The notes beneath the pieces are model-generated. The model had not been told where the DNA came from and searched no databases. It saw only the letters and a program-made list of their open reading frames with translations. The translations under genes and the position numbers were made by a program. From JBBRRP01 sp038251425 (GTDB taxonomy: Bacteria; Myxococcota_A; Polyangia; Polyangiales; Polyangiaceae): 25,349 bases of DNA. Every line of letters begins with the position of its first letter. The first letter of the stretch is position 1. Positions 1 to 8,435 of this stretch are shown here, in pieces. The stretch spans positions 1-25,349 of the forward strand of contig JBBSBI010000063.1 in the NCBI GenBank assembly GCA_038251425.1, read 5' to 3'.

Positions 1-147
1 CGCCGCTGACAGACCGCTCTCTCGCCATTTTGCCAGCCACTTCTCTTGCTCTGATTTCGAATAGCCCTGTCTATTTGCCATTCACTACAATTACGCGATT
101 CTGGATCATCCCAGAGATAGGCACTCGGTAGATGGCTTACGATCCAG

Positions 148-1239
148 GCGGCCTGCCGGGTGTAGAAGTTGAGCAACCCACCGAGACGAGCGCGGCGTTG
201 GATGGTGTCGGAGGTCGCGTTATCGTTGCCTGGCTCCGGCTTTGGGTGAATGAGTCGACCTTGTAACCCTTGGTGATAGCGCTCCGTGTCTTAGTGCAGC
301 GCGAATTCCTTCATCAGATGCCGCAGATGCCGTTCCCCGAAGATCACAAAGTGATCCAAACACTCGTTTCGCGCTGTCCTTACAAACCTTTCCGCGAAGG
401 CGTTGCAGTTCGGACTCTGCGCTGGAATGGCTGTGCCCTCGACGCCTTTGGACTTCAGCATCCCAGTAAAAGCCCCAGTAAAACAACGGATCGCGATCAT
501 GGATCAGGTGGGTGGCATGGCGCAGGAAACCGTCCTCCGAATCGAGCAGATTGCGAGCCATCTGAAGCATCCAGGTACCATCGGGAGCTATCCGAAGACC
601 AACCATCTGCACGGAACGCGACCTGAGTTCGATGACGAAGAACACCATCTGGCGAACCGTGCCAAAGACACCCAGGGTCTCAACGCTGATAAAATCGCAA
701 GCGTAGAGCGTTTCCCAGTGGCTGCTCAGAAAGTGCTTCCGCGTTCGTTGTCGGTATCGTTCCGGCGCCGGCTCGATGCCAGGCTCTGCCAGAATGTTGG
801 CCACGGTGGTGCGGCAGACCTGGATCTTGAGGCCGCGTAACGCGTCTCGGGTCTTGGTGTAGCCCCAACCCAGGTTCTCATCGTCGAGCTTGAGCACCAG
901 GTCGCGGACCTCATTGGCTTTTCGAGCTCTGCCGACCTTGCGTGTTCCGGAGCTGTCGTATTTCTTTGCCGCAAGTTGTCGAAACCAAGCCAGGATAGTT
1001 TCGGGCCGAACGACTTGGCAACACTCCGCACGTTCCTGAGGGTTGAGCGCCTTGCCCTTGAGCGCGAGGCGTCGGCGCTGCTCTGGCGTGAAGCTGAGTC
1101 GAGTCTTGCCGGTGGCGGTGACCAGGCTTTCCTCGAGGACTCGCACCTCCTCCCGCAGATACTCGACTCTGCGCGCGATGCGCTCATTGAGCGCAGGGGC
1201 GACCATGGCGATGAGAAACTGTAACGTCACCGGCAGCAT
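148..1239 (-). pseudogene. Decayed integrase-core (DDE) transposase of an insertion sequence
   Basis: Reads leftwards from an ATG at 1239 and resembles the roughly 370-residue integrase-core transposases related to IS481 and IS3 OrfB. An N-terminal helical DNA-binding region is followed by a DDE core: first Asp in YACDF, second Asp in HDRDPLF, Glu in NAFAERF. Two lesions are visible. Near 480-486 one extra T in a T-run shifts the frame: after DPLF the protein-like sequence (GAFTGMLKSKGVEG and on) continues in another frame. That frame then meets TAA at 291-293, after KEFALH, although homology-like sequence (ERYHQGLQGRLIHPKPEPGN) continues in frame beyond it to about 150. The last 107 bp recur at 22220-22325. 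I judge it inactive. The frame stays open to the window edge, so the exact left end of the IS is not visible. Confidence 0.85.
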
Positions 1240-1252
1240 CAAGGCCCGCTTA

Positions 1253-1416
1253 CATGCGACCCCCCGCGACCCGTTTTCCAGTCCTATTTTTACCCCAAAT
1301 CATGAGAGAATTCATCGCGATGACTTTCTGGATACAACGCCATGCGGCCCCCGCGACCCGTTTTCCAGTCCTATTTTTACCCCAAATCATGAGAGAATTC
1401 ATCGCGATGACTTTCT
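1253..1416. repeat. Tandem duplication, unit about 87 bp
   Basis: The block starting CATGCG at 1253 is repeated almost exactly from 1341. The copies differ by one substitution and one C in a C-run near the start, and diverge after about 1416. Each copy carries GACCCGTTTTCCAGTCC and a perfect 12-bp palindrome, TCATCGCGATGA, at 1312-1323 and 1399-1410. It lies just upstream of the decayed transposase and downstream of the MFS gene. It is therefore probably a duplicated IS end or transposase promoter region. I could not find a matching inverted copy on the other side of the transposase. Confidence 0.9.
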
Positions 1417-1521
1417 CGACACTATGGGATAACGACAGCGAAACAAGCTTGTCAGTTCCGAAAAACCTGAGCGATTTTGCAGCGCATCACCAAAGCAGGC
1501 AGCAGGGACACAAACTGCGGC

Positions 1522-2937
1522 TCAGGACCGAGTTGGTGTCGCAGAGACGACGGCCGGCTCGGCGCCACGCGACCAGGAGAACACGGAACCGACCAACGAC
1601 AGCGCGGCTCCGACGACCATCGTCTTGAAAAGCGCCTCTGCGGAGAATCCCCCGTCGTGCTTACCAAAAAAAGCAAACAGGACGCCTCCCAGCGCGACGC
1701 CGGTTGCCATGCCCACATTGCGAGAGACGGCCAAAATACCAGAAGCGGCGCCCTGGTGCTCACGCGGGGCGTTACCCATGATTGCGCTGTTGTTTGCGGT
1801 CGTGAATAAGCCGGCGCCCCCGCCAAAGACCGCCAAACTCACCAGCATGAACCACAATGAGTGCTGTACCGCAGCCAGGCCGATGAGAAGAAGGCCTGCC
1901 GCGATAAGCACCATACCTACCGTTGCCGGTACGCGCGCGCCAAATTTATCCGACATTACCCCGCTAAATGGCGCCAAGACCGTCATAACGATCGGCTGCA
2001 CCGTGATGACAAGACCCACCGATGCCATTTGCAAGTGCCACCCGTTCCGCAAGTAGAACGGTAAGATGAACATCATCAGGAACGAGACCAGGTACAGCAG
2101 GTACGCTGCAATCGTACTGTTCCGAAAAACCACGTTCGCGAACAGGGACCACGACATGAGGGGATTGTCGATTCGGGTCTGGCGCCAAGAAAAGACTGAT
2201 AGACACAAGAGCGCGACCAGAGAGAGCGCGACAATGCGCGCGCTGGTCCAGCCTGCTTTTTCGCCCGTGCTGAGCGCAATTAGCGCCGGCGTCAAGAAGC
2301 CCGCCCACAACAACGCGGACAGTGGATCGATTGGTCGCCGTGCCGGCCCCGTTCCCGATTCTGGTGAGAAGGCTCGCACAGCCAGAAGGCAGCCGGCGGC
2401 AATCGGCACATTCACAAGAAAAACGGAGCGCCAGCCGAACAATCCCAACAGCGCTCCACCAAGCACCGGTCCCGCGCTGAGTCCAAGGTACGTCGCGGTT
2501 CCCAAGACTCCCAAAGCGCGACCGCGCTGTTGCGGTGGGAACGAGGTGGTGATGAGCGCGGGGCCCATGGCCATCAAGATCGCAGCGAAGCCACCCTGCA
2601 ACAGACGGGCTGCGATCAACAACGAAAACGGTCCTACGACGCAGCACAACACCGATGCGCAGGCGAATCCGACCAACCCCATCGTGAACAAGCGTCGATA
2701 GCCGAAAACGTCGCCCAGGCGGCCGAAGATCAACAAGAGGACACTGACGGCCAACAAGTAAGAGGTCACCACCCACGCCGACTCTCCGAGCGTCGACCTA
2801 AAGTGAACCTGAATCTCTGGATTTGCCACGTTGACGAGGCCGGTGCCCAGAGTGGTCATGAAGCTGCCCAAGCCAGCGACCAGCAGTACTTTGCTTTGCG
2901 CTGCGGTTCGCGGTTGCGCCGTCGGAATGCTGTTCAT
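1522..2937 (-). CDS. MFS drug/metabolite exporter, DHA2 (14-TM) type
   Basis: A 471-residue inner-membrane protein of the major facilitator superfamily, DHA2/EmrB-QacA type: proton-driven efflux with about 14 predicted membrane helices. The loop after helix 2 carries the family motif A form GRLGDVFGYRRLF, and motif C-like glycine-rich sequence (GLSAGPVLGGALLG) lies near residues 150-165. The ATG at 2937 is preferred over the in-frame TTG at 2940 because a GGAG stands about 6 nt upstream of it. It is the last gene of the leftward operon, 42 bp after the alpha/beta hydrolase. At the end of a biosynthetic operon it is most likely the exporter or self-resistance pump for the product. The substrate cannot be read from sequence. 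No obvious rho-independent terminator follows. Confidence 0.9.
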   Translation of the reverse strand: MNSIPTAQPRTAAQSKVLLVAGLGSFMTTLGTGLVNVANPEIQVHFRSTLGESAWVVTSYLLAVSVLLLIFGRLGDVFGYRRLFTMGLVGFACASVLCCVVGPFSLLIAARLLQGGFAAILMAMGPALITTSFPPQQRGRALGVLGTATYLGLSAGPVLGGALLGLFGWRSVFLVNVPIAAGCLLAVRAFSPESGTGPARRPIDPLSALLWAGFLTPALIALSTGEKAGWTSARIVALSLVALLCLSVFSWRQTRIDNPLMSWSLFANVVFRNSTIAAYLLYLVSFLMMFILPFYLRNGWHLQMASVGLVITVQPIVMTVLAPFSGVMSDKFGARVPATVGMVLIAAGLLLIGLAAVQHSLWFMLVSLAVFGGGAGLFTTANNSAIMGNAPREHQGAASGILAVSRNVGMATGVALGGVLFAFFGKHDGGFSAEALFKTMVVGAALSLVGSVFSWSRGAEPAVVSATPTRS

Positions 2938-2979
2938 CAATGACTCCGTGAATGTTCAGTTTCTGATGCGTGCCAAAAG

Positions 2980-3849
2980 TTACTGGATACGCCTGCGCAA
3001 GTCACCACTGCTAGTGGCCTCGTGTGCCGGTGCGCGGAGTTCGTCTCGATGGCTGATTGCTAGGGTTTCAATCAGGTCTGAAAATCGCTGCAGCTCCGTG
3101 TCCATTGCAAGGTGATGTTGGCGATCCTGCGTGACGAGGTCCGCGCGCGGCAGCAATGACGAGAGCAGTTGCACGGCTTGCCGGACAAGTGCGGGGCTCT
3201 CGGACCCCTCAAGTAAGAGAACGCGCTCGCTGAATCCGCTCAGCGCCCCGGCATCTAGGCTGAACGCGCAGGCCGCTCGCATTTCGCGCGGCAGGGTGTG
3301 CGCCGCCGCAACGCGGCTTCCCCATGTAGCCTGCGCGCGTATGGCATCCAGCTGCGGTCGAGGCAGCTGGATATGCCGTTCGAAGAAGAGTTCGATTGCA
3401 GCCTCGCGTTCACCCCGCTCGACCAGCTGTTCCAAGCACGTGGCGATATCCGGGACTGGGCGCGGCTCGGCAGACAATGGCGGTTCGTAGAGCACTAGCG
3501 AGATTGGCCGCGGCAAATAGGGCAGCGCCGCTAGCGCGCACAAGGCCCCATAGGAATGGGCGACGAGCGTGAGCGGCGAACCGACCGACCGAACAACCGC
3601 AAGCAAGTCCTCTGCTTCGTCCGCCAGCGTGTAGGCAGCCGCGTCGCCGCTGGAACCCCTACCACGGCGATCGAAGGTTACCGCCCGGAACCGGCTACTC
3701 AGTCGTTGCATCAACGGTAACCAGCGGGACCCATCGACGCTAGTGCCGTGGACCAGCACGATCGGCCAACCATTGCCCTGTTCCGTGACCGCGATCGGTA
3801 CCCCACTCGCGCTCTGCACGACGCGGTGCCGAACCTCCATGTCCGCCAT
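2980..3849 (-). CDS. Alpha/beta hydrolase
   Basis: A 289-residue cytoplasmic alpha/beta-hydrolase fold protein with no signal peptide. Visible elements are the oxyanion-hole HG at 34-35 (LVHGTS), nucleophile Ser99 in AHSYG and the C-terminal His in QHHLAMD (245-246). The acid is likely Glu217 in LLLEGSESP, where most relatives have Asp. The upstream antiporter ends TAG, and the sequence TAGTGATG lets a GTG at 3852 overlap that stop, with ATG at 3849 right behind. A GGAGG lies upstream, so the two genes are probably translationally coupled. The family includes esterases, amidases, thioesterases and C-C hydrolases. In this operon it could release a CoA or thioester intermediate, trim an ester, or detoxify the product. 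The substrate is unknown. Confidence 0.85.
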   Translation of the reverse strand: MADMEVRHRVVQSASGVPIAVTEQGNGWPIVLVHGTSVDGSRWLPLMQRLSSRFRAVTFDRRGRGSSGDAAAYTLADEAEDLLAVVRSVGSPLTLVAHSYGALCALAALPYLPRPISLVLYEPPLSAEPRPVPDIATCLEQLVERGEREAAIELFFERHIQLPRPQLDAIRAQATWGSRVAAAHTLPREMRAACAFSLDAGALSGFSERVLLLEGSESPALVRQAVQLLSSLLPRADLVTQDRQHHLAMDTELQRFSDLIETLAISHRDELRAPAHEATSSGDLRRRIQ

Positions 3850-3851
3850 CA

Positions 3852-5228
3852 CTAGACCTCCGGGGACAACACAACGGCTGCCTCTGTTGCGTGCATGGTC
3901 GTCGCAGCTGGCGGTAGTGTGGAAATCGGCTCGGCCAGAGGGCGGCGATTCGGGGCTTGCAGGTAGGCAATCAACGGGGTCGCGACGAACGTGCTCACGA
4001 TGGCCATGATCACCAGGCTCGTGAACATCTCGGATGGGAGCACCCCGAGGTCGCGGCCAATGTTAATCACGATGAGCTCCATTAGCGCTCGCGTGTTCAT
4101 GCACACCCCGATGGTGACGGCCTCACGCCGACCGGTACCGAACAGTCGAGCAGCGACATACGCGGCACCGAATTTGCCAACGAAAGCGATGACAATAATG
4201 GCGAGGCAACGCAGGGCCGCATCGCCCGAAGAAAGCATCCCGATGTTGGTCCGGAGACCCGTGTACGCAAAGAAAATCGGTAGGAACAAGCAAAAAACCA
4301 GCGGTTCGACCCGGAGCTTCCAAGCCGCTACGAACGTTCGCTGATCGTGGAGCGCTACTCCGATCGTAAACCCGCCGATAATAGCGAAGACACCCAGGTT
4401 GCTGGTGATCATCGCGGCCACAAGCAACATGAACAGGACAGCGTTCACCACGCTTCCGTTGAGCCTACCTCCGACCAGGCGAGCGTCCAGAAATTGCTTC
4501 GCCGCGGGCCGCACCACGTACATAACGAACGCAACGAACACCGCAAGCCCAAAAAGACGTAACACCACCGGGCCGATCGTGAATTTCGCAGCAACGATGG
4601 CGGACACGACGCTAAGCAGTGTCCAACCCGCCACGTCGTCGATCGCGGCGGCGGCAATGGTAAGTGATGCAAATCTGGTATGCGCGAGGCCCAGCTCGAC
4701 TAAGATGCGACCGAGAATCGGAATCGCAGTGATGGACATGGCAATCGCAAAGAACAATCGGAAGCCGAGTAGGTCCGGCCGCGGCGCATCGAAAGACGAC
4801 CAGAACCAGGGGCCCAGCAAATAGCCCATGACAAATGGTGCTGCGATTCCACTCGCGCTGATCGCGAACACGCGTGCCCGATCGGCGCCGAGATTGCGCT
4901 TGAACTCGAACTCCAATCCGATCTGGAACATCAATAGGATGAGCCCAATCTGCGCGACCCCAACGAAGATCGGTGCCGTTGACGGATCGAACACCCATGC
5001 GTGTGCGCGGGGGAAAAAGTGACCTATCAGGCTAGGCCCCAGCACGATACCCGCTAGGATCTCCCCGGCCACATCGGTCTGGCGCAGGTATTTTTTGCTG
5101 AGCCAAACGACGATGCGGGTCACTCCGAGGATCACGATCAACTGGTAAAGTAGCTTCAAAGTGAGGTGCTCGGCACTCGCCCCGACGGCGCTTCCGGCGT
5201 CAGTGGCAGCAACGACTAGGGAAAACAT
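3852..5228 (-). CDS. Cation/proton antiporter, CPA2 family (Kef/NapA type, no RCK domain)
   Basis: A 458-residue membrane protein with about 12-13 helices, of the CPA2 monovalent cation:proton antiporter family. Residues 55-70 (GEILAGIVLGPSLIG) and 160-175 (SITAIPILGRIL) are typical family signatures. The ion-binding pair is Asp197-Asp198 (AAIDDVAGW). A DD pair is typical of electrogenic Na+/H+ exchangers such as NapA, whereas KefB/KefC have QD. There is no C-terminal RCK/TrkA-N nucleotide-binding domain. The ATG at 5228 has GGAGG 8-9 nt upstream and sits 25 bp after the halogenase stop; a longer frame to 5303 would run into the halogenase gene and lacks this site. Inside a biosynthetic operon it may counter acidification or electrophile stress caused by the product. 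That role is inference. Confidence 0.88.
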   Translation of the reverse strand: MFSLVVAATDAGSAVGASAEHLTLKLLYQLIVILGVTRIVVWLSKKYLRQTDVAGEILAGIVLGPSLIGHFFPRAHAWVFDPSTAPIFVGVAQIGLILLMFQIGLEFEFKRNLGADRARVFAISASGIAAPFVMGYLLGPWFWSSFDAPRPDLLGFRLFFAIAMSITAIPILGRILVELGLAHTRFASLTIAAAAIDDVAGWTLLSVVSAIVAAKFTIGPVVLRLFGLAVFVAFVMYVVRPAAKQFLDARLVGGRLNGSVVNAVLFMLLVAAMITSNLGVFAIIGGFTIGVALHDQRTFVAAWKLRVEPLVFCLFLPIFFAYTGLRTNIGMLSSGDAALRCLAIIVIAFVGKFGAAYVAARLFGTGRREAVTIGVCMNTRALMELIVINIGRDLGVLPSEMFTSLVIMAIVSTFVATPLIAYLQAPNRRPLAEPISTLPPAATTMHATEAAVVLSPEV

Positions 5229-5253
5229 GCTGATAACCTCCGACTTGGCTTGC

Positions 5254-7095
5254 TCAAGCGGTATCCGATTCTGCGTCTTTCGGTCGAACCGCGCGCGTGC
5301 CAATCGCCTGCGGGAGGATCAGGGCCTCGTTTGACCCATTCGGACCGGTGAAGACGCCGTGCCACGGAGCCACCTGTTCTTCCGCCCGAGTGATTGGGCC
5401 TTTGGGCGTCCACCCAATCACGTCTGGGCTCGTCGACGGAGTCTCGGCGTCGCCCGCCGCCGCTCGCAATGCTTCGAAGACCGCTGCAAGGGTCTGCCCG
5501 CTAGAGAAGTCCTGATTGAATGCCGACATAAACGCCCGTTCCCGCCAAGGGAACCCTTCAATTGTGAGCATCCGGTACACGTAGTATCGGAACTGTGCTT
5601 CGTAGCTGGTCAAGTTCTCCTGCTTTTGTACATCCATGGCGACGTTTCCGTGCCACGCACGTTCGAGCAAGCTCAACCGCGCGGTTCCTTCGATGAAGTG
5701 GTCAGCATTGCGCGCTTCGTAGAGGGAGCGATGCTCGAGGAACGCGATGAACTCGTCCACCAAACGATCACTTGCCGCCGAAACGCCAGCGCGGAAAGTT
5801 TCTAAAGCATGCTCTCGCGAACACGAACAACCGGCAGCGTGTGAGTCGATGAATCGGAGCACTCGCTGATAATCTGTTACTTGATTAGTTAAATCGGTAT
5901 TAAGGTACGTTTGGAAACGTTGGAACAGCCAGCAGGCGCAGGCATCGAACGAGCCGAATCGGTTGTAGTCAACGCCCGCGCTCATGGTGCGGAAGATCGT
6001 CGGGAGGATGACGTTGAAGTGGCGGACACGGTTCTCGAAGGTCGCCCGGTCGCCCGATAGATCGGCTGCCATGGCCGCCGCGATGAAACGATTGTTAGCC
6101 GCGATCAAGCTCGAACTCGTTGAGAAGATCGGATCCACGAACATGCCCGCCATGCCGGTCATGAACCAACGGTCGGTGGAGAAGAACTGATCGGCGCATC
6201 GACTAAGGTGTTTGAGACCCTTGAAGTCTGCGACTCGAGCGCCGCTAGGCACGATGTCCGCAAGCGCTCGATGCTGACGCACGAAGTCGAGTAGCTCGTC
6301 GCCGGACTTCAACTTGAGGTCGAGGTAGTTACGATCGAACGTGACGCCGATGCTCAAGACGTCGTGGCTTACCGGAATGTGCCAAAACCAGTAACCGCGA
6401 TACATGAAATGATTCGTCGACAGAAAGCGCTGTGTTTGGCTGACACGTTGACGCCACTCGGGCGTGCCAAGCTCGTCGATGTTGCGGAAGTTCTCAACTC
6501 GGGCCCAATAGGATCCGACTGAACCCTCGGTTGCGTTGCGCACGAGGCCGAGCGATTGGGCCACGGGCGACGAGCGGCCGGCGGCATCGATCAGGTAACG
6601 ACAGCGAATCGGACCATCAGTCGTCTGGACAACGTGACCATTCTCGCCATCCAAGATGATTGCAGGCGCTGGCCCGCCGCTGCGCACCGTCACCCCGAGC
6701 CGCACGTCCACGCCCGATTGCTGGTTGATGCGACATAGATCCCGGTCGAAGGCCGCGCGATCGATTTGCCATGCCGTCATGGTCCCGATGTATCGGCTGC
6801 GTCCGATCTCCGACAGACGTTCCATCGGCAGGTCCTTCTCGGCTGAATCGAAGAAGAAGCGCAGCCCGTGTTTAGCGATATGCCTTGACATCATGTATGG
6901 CCCGAGCTTGAGCACCCGGGTCAAATAGTCGTCGAAAGCTTCGACGCTCGATTCCCCAACCCACCAGTCGAACTCGGTCTTCCTATCGACGACCGAAATA
7001 GCTAAATCAGGGTGCTCCAACCGGAGTTGGCGCGCCAAGCAGCCTCCAGCCAAGCCAGCTCCGATAATCAGTACGTCGCATTCATGCGTAGACAT
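5254..7095 (-). CDS. Flavin-dependent halogenase-like protein
   Basis: A 613-residue protein of the FADH2-dependent halogenase (tryptophan-halogenase-like) superfamily, which makes HOCl or HOBr at the flavin and passes it via a Lys to an aromatic ring. Seen in order: FAD-binding GAGLAG at 12-17; GESS at 47-50; a Lys at 75 in AKHGLRF, at the position of the catalytic lysine; DAAGRSS at 170-176; the halogenase hallmark WFWHIP at 236-241; DPIFSTSSS at 321-329. The last differs from the usual form in which Gly follows the serines. A C-terminal extension of about 200 residues is of the kind seen in halogenases acting on phenols or tethered acyl groups. The ATG at 7095 has GGAG 8 nt upstream. No flavin reductase is encoded nearby. 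The likely substrate is the aminohydroxybenzoate ring made by this operon. A non-halogenating monooxygenase is the alternative. Confidence 0.82.
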   Translation of the reverse strand: MSTHECDVLIIGAGLAGGCLARQLRLEHPDLAISVVDRKTEFDWWVGESSVEAFDDYLTRVLKLGPYMMSRHIAKHGLRFFFDSAEKDLPMERLSEIGRSRYIGTMTAWQIDRAAFDRDLCRINQQSGVDVRLGVTVRSGGPAPAIILDGENGHVVQTTDGPIRCRYLIDAAGRSSPVAQSLGLVRNATEGSVGSYWARVENFRNIDELGTPEWRQRVSQTQRFLSTNHFMYRGYWFWHIPVSHDVLSIGVTFDRNYLDLKLKSGDELLDFVRQHRALADIVPSGARVADFKGLKHLSRCADQFFSTDRWFMTGMAGMFVDPIFSTSSSLIAANNRFIAAAMAADLSGDRATFENRVRHFNVILPTIFRTMSAGVDYNRFGSFDACACWLFQRFQTYLNTDLTNQVTDYQRVLRFIDSHAAGCSCSREHALETFRAGVSAASDRLVDEFIAFLEHRSLYEARNADHFIEGTARLSLLERAWHGNVAMDVQKQENLTSYEAQFRYYVYRMLTIEGFPWRERAFMSAFNQDFSSGQTLAAVFEALRAAAGDAETPSTSPDVIGWTPKGPITRAEEQVAPWHGVFTGPNGSNEALILPQAIGTRAVRPKDAESDTA

Positions 7096-7132
7096 TGTGA
7101 TTGCTCCGGTTAACTGCGCGATTGGGCACGAC

Positions 7133-8422
7133 TCAATAAAGGCGACTCTCGTTCCAGGGTTCACCTGCGGCGAGAACGAAGCATGGTTTGGAGAAGTGGA
7201 CCGGCTCGGTCAACACCTGCGTTGGCACGAGTGTGCCCGCGTCTACTCGGCGTAGCAATACCGAAATGCCGAGCCGGTGCCGAATCTCGCGCTCGATCCC
7301 GACGGTTAGATCTCCCGCAGACGGGCTCTCGTATTCGATCTCGAGAGCACCATTGTTGGACCTCCCACGCCAAAGCACGAGCTCGTATTCGGCACCTGCG
7401 TAAACAGCGTCTTCCAGTGCCGAGGGCAGAAACTCCGCGTCGCCGACAAACATCCTATCCCGCGCTCGTCCACCGACATTGATGGTGGGTAGGGGCCAGC
7501 CGCATGCACATGGCGAATCGCTCAGGGTGACCCAGTCACCAACGTTGTAGCGAATCAGTGGCATGGCTTCGGCGAACAGCGAGGTCACCACAAGTTCTCC
7601 CGTGCCGCGCTCATGAGCCTCACCCGTCCGCGGGTCGAAGATCTCCGCGTAGAATCGGTCAGCCCAAAAGTGTAGCGCCCCCACGGGGCACTCTCCGGCC
7701 AGGCTGCATGTCTCGGTGGATCCGTAATCCTGCCGCACTGATGTGTTGCCCCAAGCGCGGGAGATCATTGCGCGACGTCCGACCGTCAGTGGCTCGCCAG
7801 CGACGAGCAGAGTACGCAGAGCGGGGAAATCACGCGAAGGCGATTTCCCCGCTGCGAGCGCCGCTAAAGCCCACAGCACCGCCTCGTTGGGCAAACTCCA
7901 AGTTACCGTGACGCCAAGGTCGTCGAGCAGGCGGATGACACGGCTGTAAGGGATCATCGTCGAACGGTTATCCGCCGGCACGACCATGGCCCCGCGTGCA
8001 CGAGCGGTCGCGTGCATCTGGTGCGCTGTAGTCACCAGCGAATACGGCGTCTTGACGAGCACCACGTCACCCGGGCCGATCGCGGCTGCATTCCGTCCGA
8101 AGCGACTGACGATCTCGCGCCAGTCGGCGTCCGTCAAAAAGGAAGCCGTTGGCTCGCCCGAAGTGCCGCTTGACTCGTGGTAAGTAGCAACGCTGCTGCG
8201 GTCGACCGCGAGCAGCCCAAAAGGATACGCATCGCGCAGATTCTGTTTCGTCGTAAACGGAATGCGATGCCAGTCTTCCAACGCGCGCTCCCTTGGCGGC
8301 AGGCGTCCGGAGTAGAAGCGGCTGCGGCGAGCACGGTCGACGGCAGCGAGGCGGAATTTCAAGCTCAGCGCTCGTACCGCTGCCATCGACGTGAGGTCAG
8401 CGAGTTCAGGGAATTGGTTCAT
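7133..8422 (-). CDS. PaaK-like adenylate-forming ligase
   Basis: About 429 residues, related to phenylacetate-CoA ligase (PaaK) and other short ANL enzymes. The nucleotide loop is YHESSGTSGEPT at about 81-92. The acid-binding/adenylate motif is QDYGSTE, followed by the LIRYNVGDWV and GGRARDRMFVG segments typical of PaaK. The short C-terminal domain ends with a Lys (HFSKPCF) that may be the adenylation lysine. It should activate a carboxylic acid to the acyl-AMP and pass it to CoA or an amine. It is the second adenylating enzyme of this operon, 13 bp downstream of the GNAT gene. The start is uncertain: neither the ATG at 8422 nor that at 8458 has a good ribosome-binding site, and 8458 would overlap the GNAT gene by 23 bp. 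Confidence 0.85.
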   Translation of the reverse strand: MNQFPELADLTSMAAVRALSLKFRLAAVDRARRSRFYSGRLPPRERALEDWHRIPFTTKQNLRDAYPFGLLAVDRSSVATYHESSGTSGEPTASFLTDADWREIVSRFGRNAAAIGPGDVVLVKTPYSLVTTAHQMHATARARGAMVVPADNRSTMIPYSRVIRLLDDLGVTVTWSLPNEAVLWALAALAAGKSPSRDFPALRTLLVAGEPLTVGRRAMISRAWGNTSVRQDYGSTETCSLAGECPVGALHFWADRFYAEIFDPRTGEAHERGTGELVVTSLFAEAMPLIRYNVGDWVTLSDSPCACGWPLPTINVGGRARDRMFVGDAEFLPSALEDAVYAGAEYELVLWRGRSNNGALEIEYESPSAGDLTVGIEREIRHRLGISVLLRRVDAGTLVPTQVLTEPVHFSKPCFVLAAGEPWNESRLY

Positions 8423-8435
8423 AGCGGCCGGGAGG

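Noticed and set aside
1253..1416. CRISPR-like array
   Set aside because: Only two long adjacent copies of about 87 bp with no spacers and no cas genes: a tandem duplication.
2066..2701. 211-residue plus-strand frame inside the MFS gene
   Set aside because: Antisense shadow of a well-supported membrane transporter; no family features.
5254..7095. Tryptophan halogenase
   Set aside because: Only superfamily features are seen, the C-terminal part differs, and nothing in the operon handles tryptophan. The local aryl acid is a better candidate.
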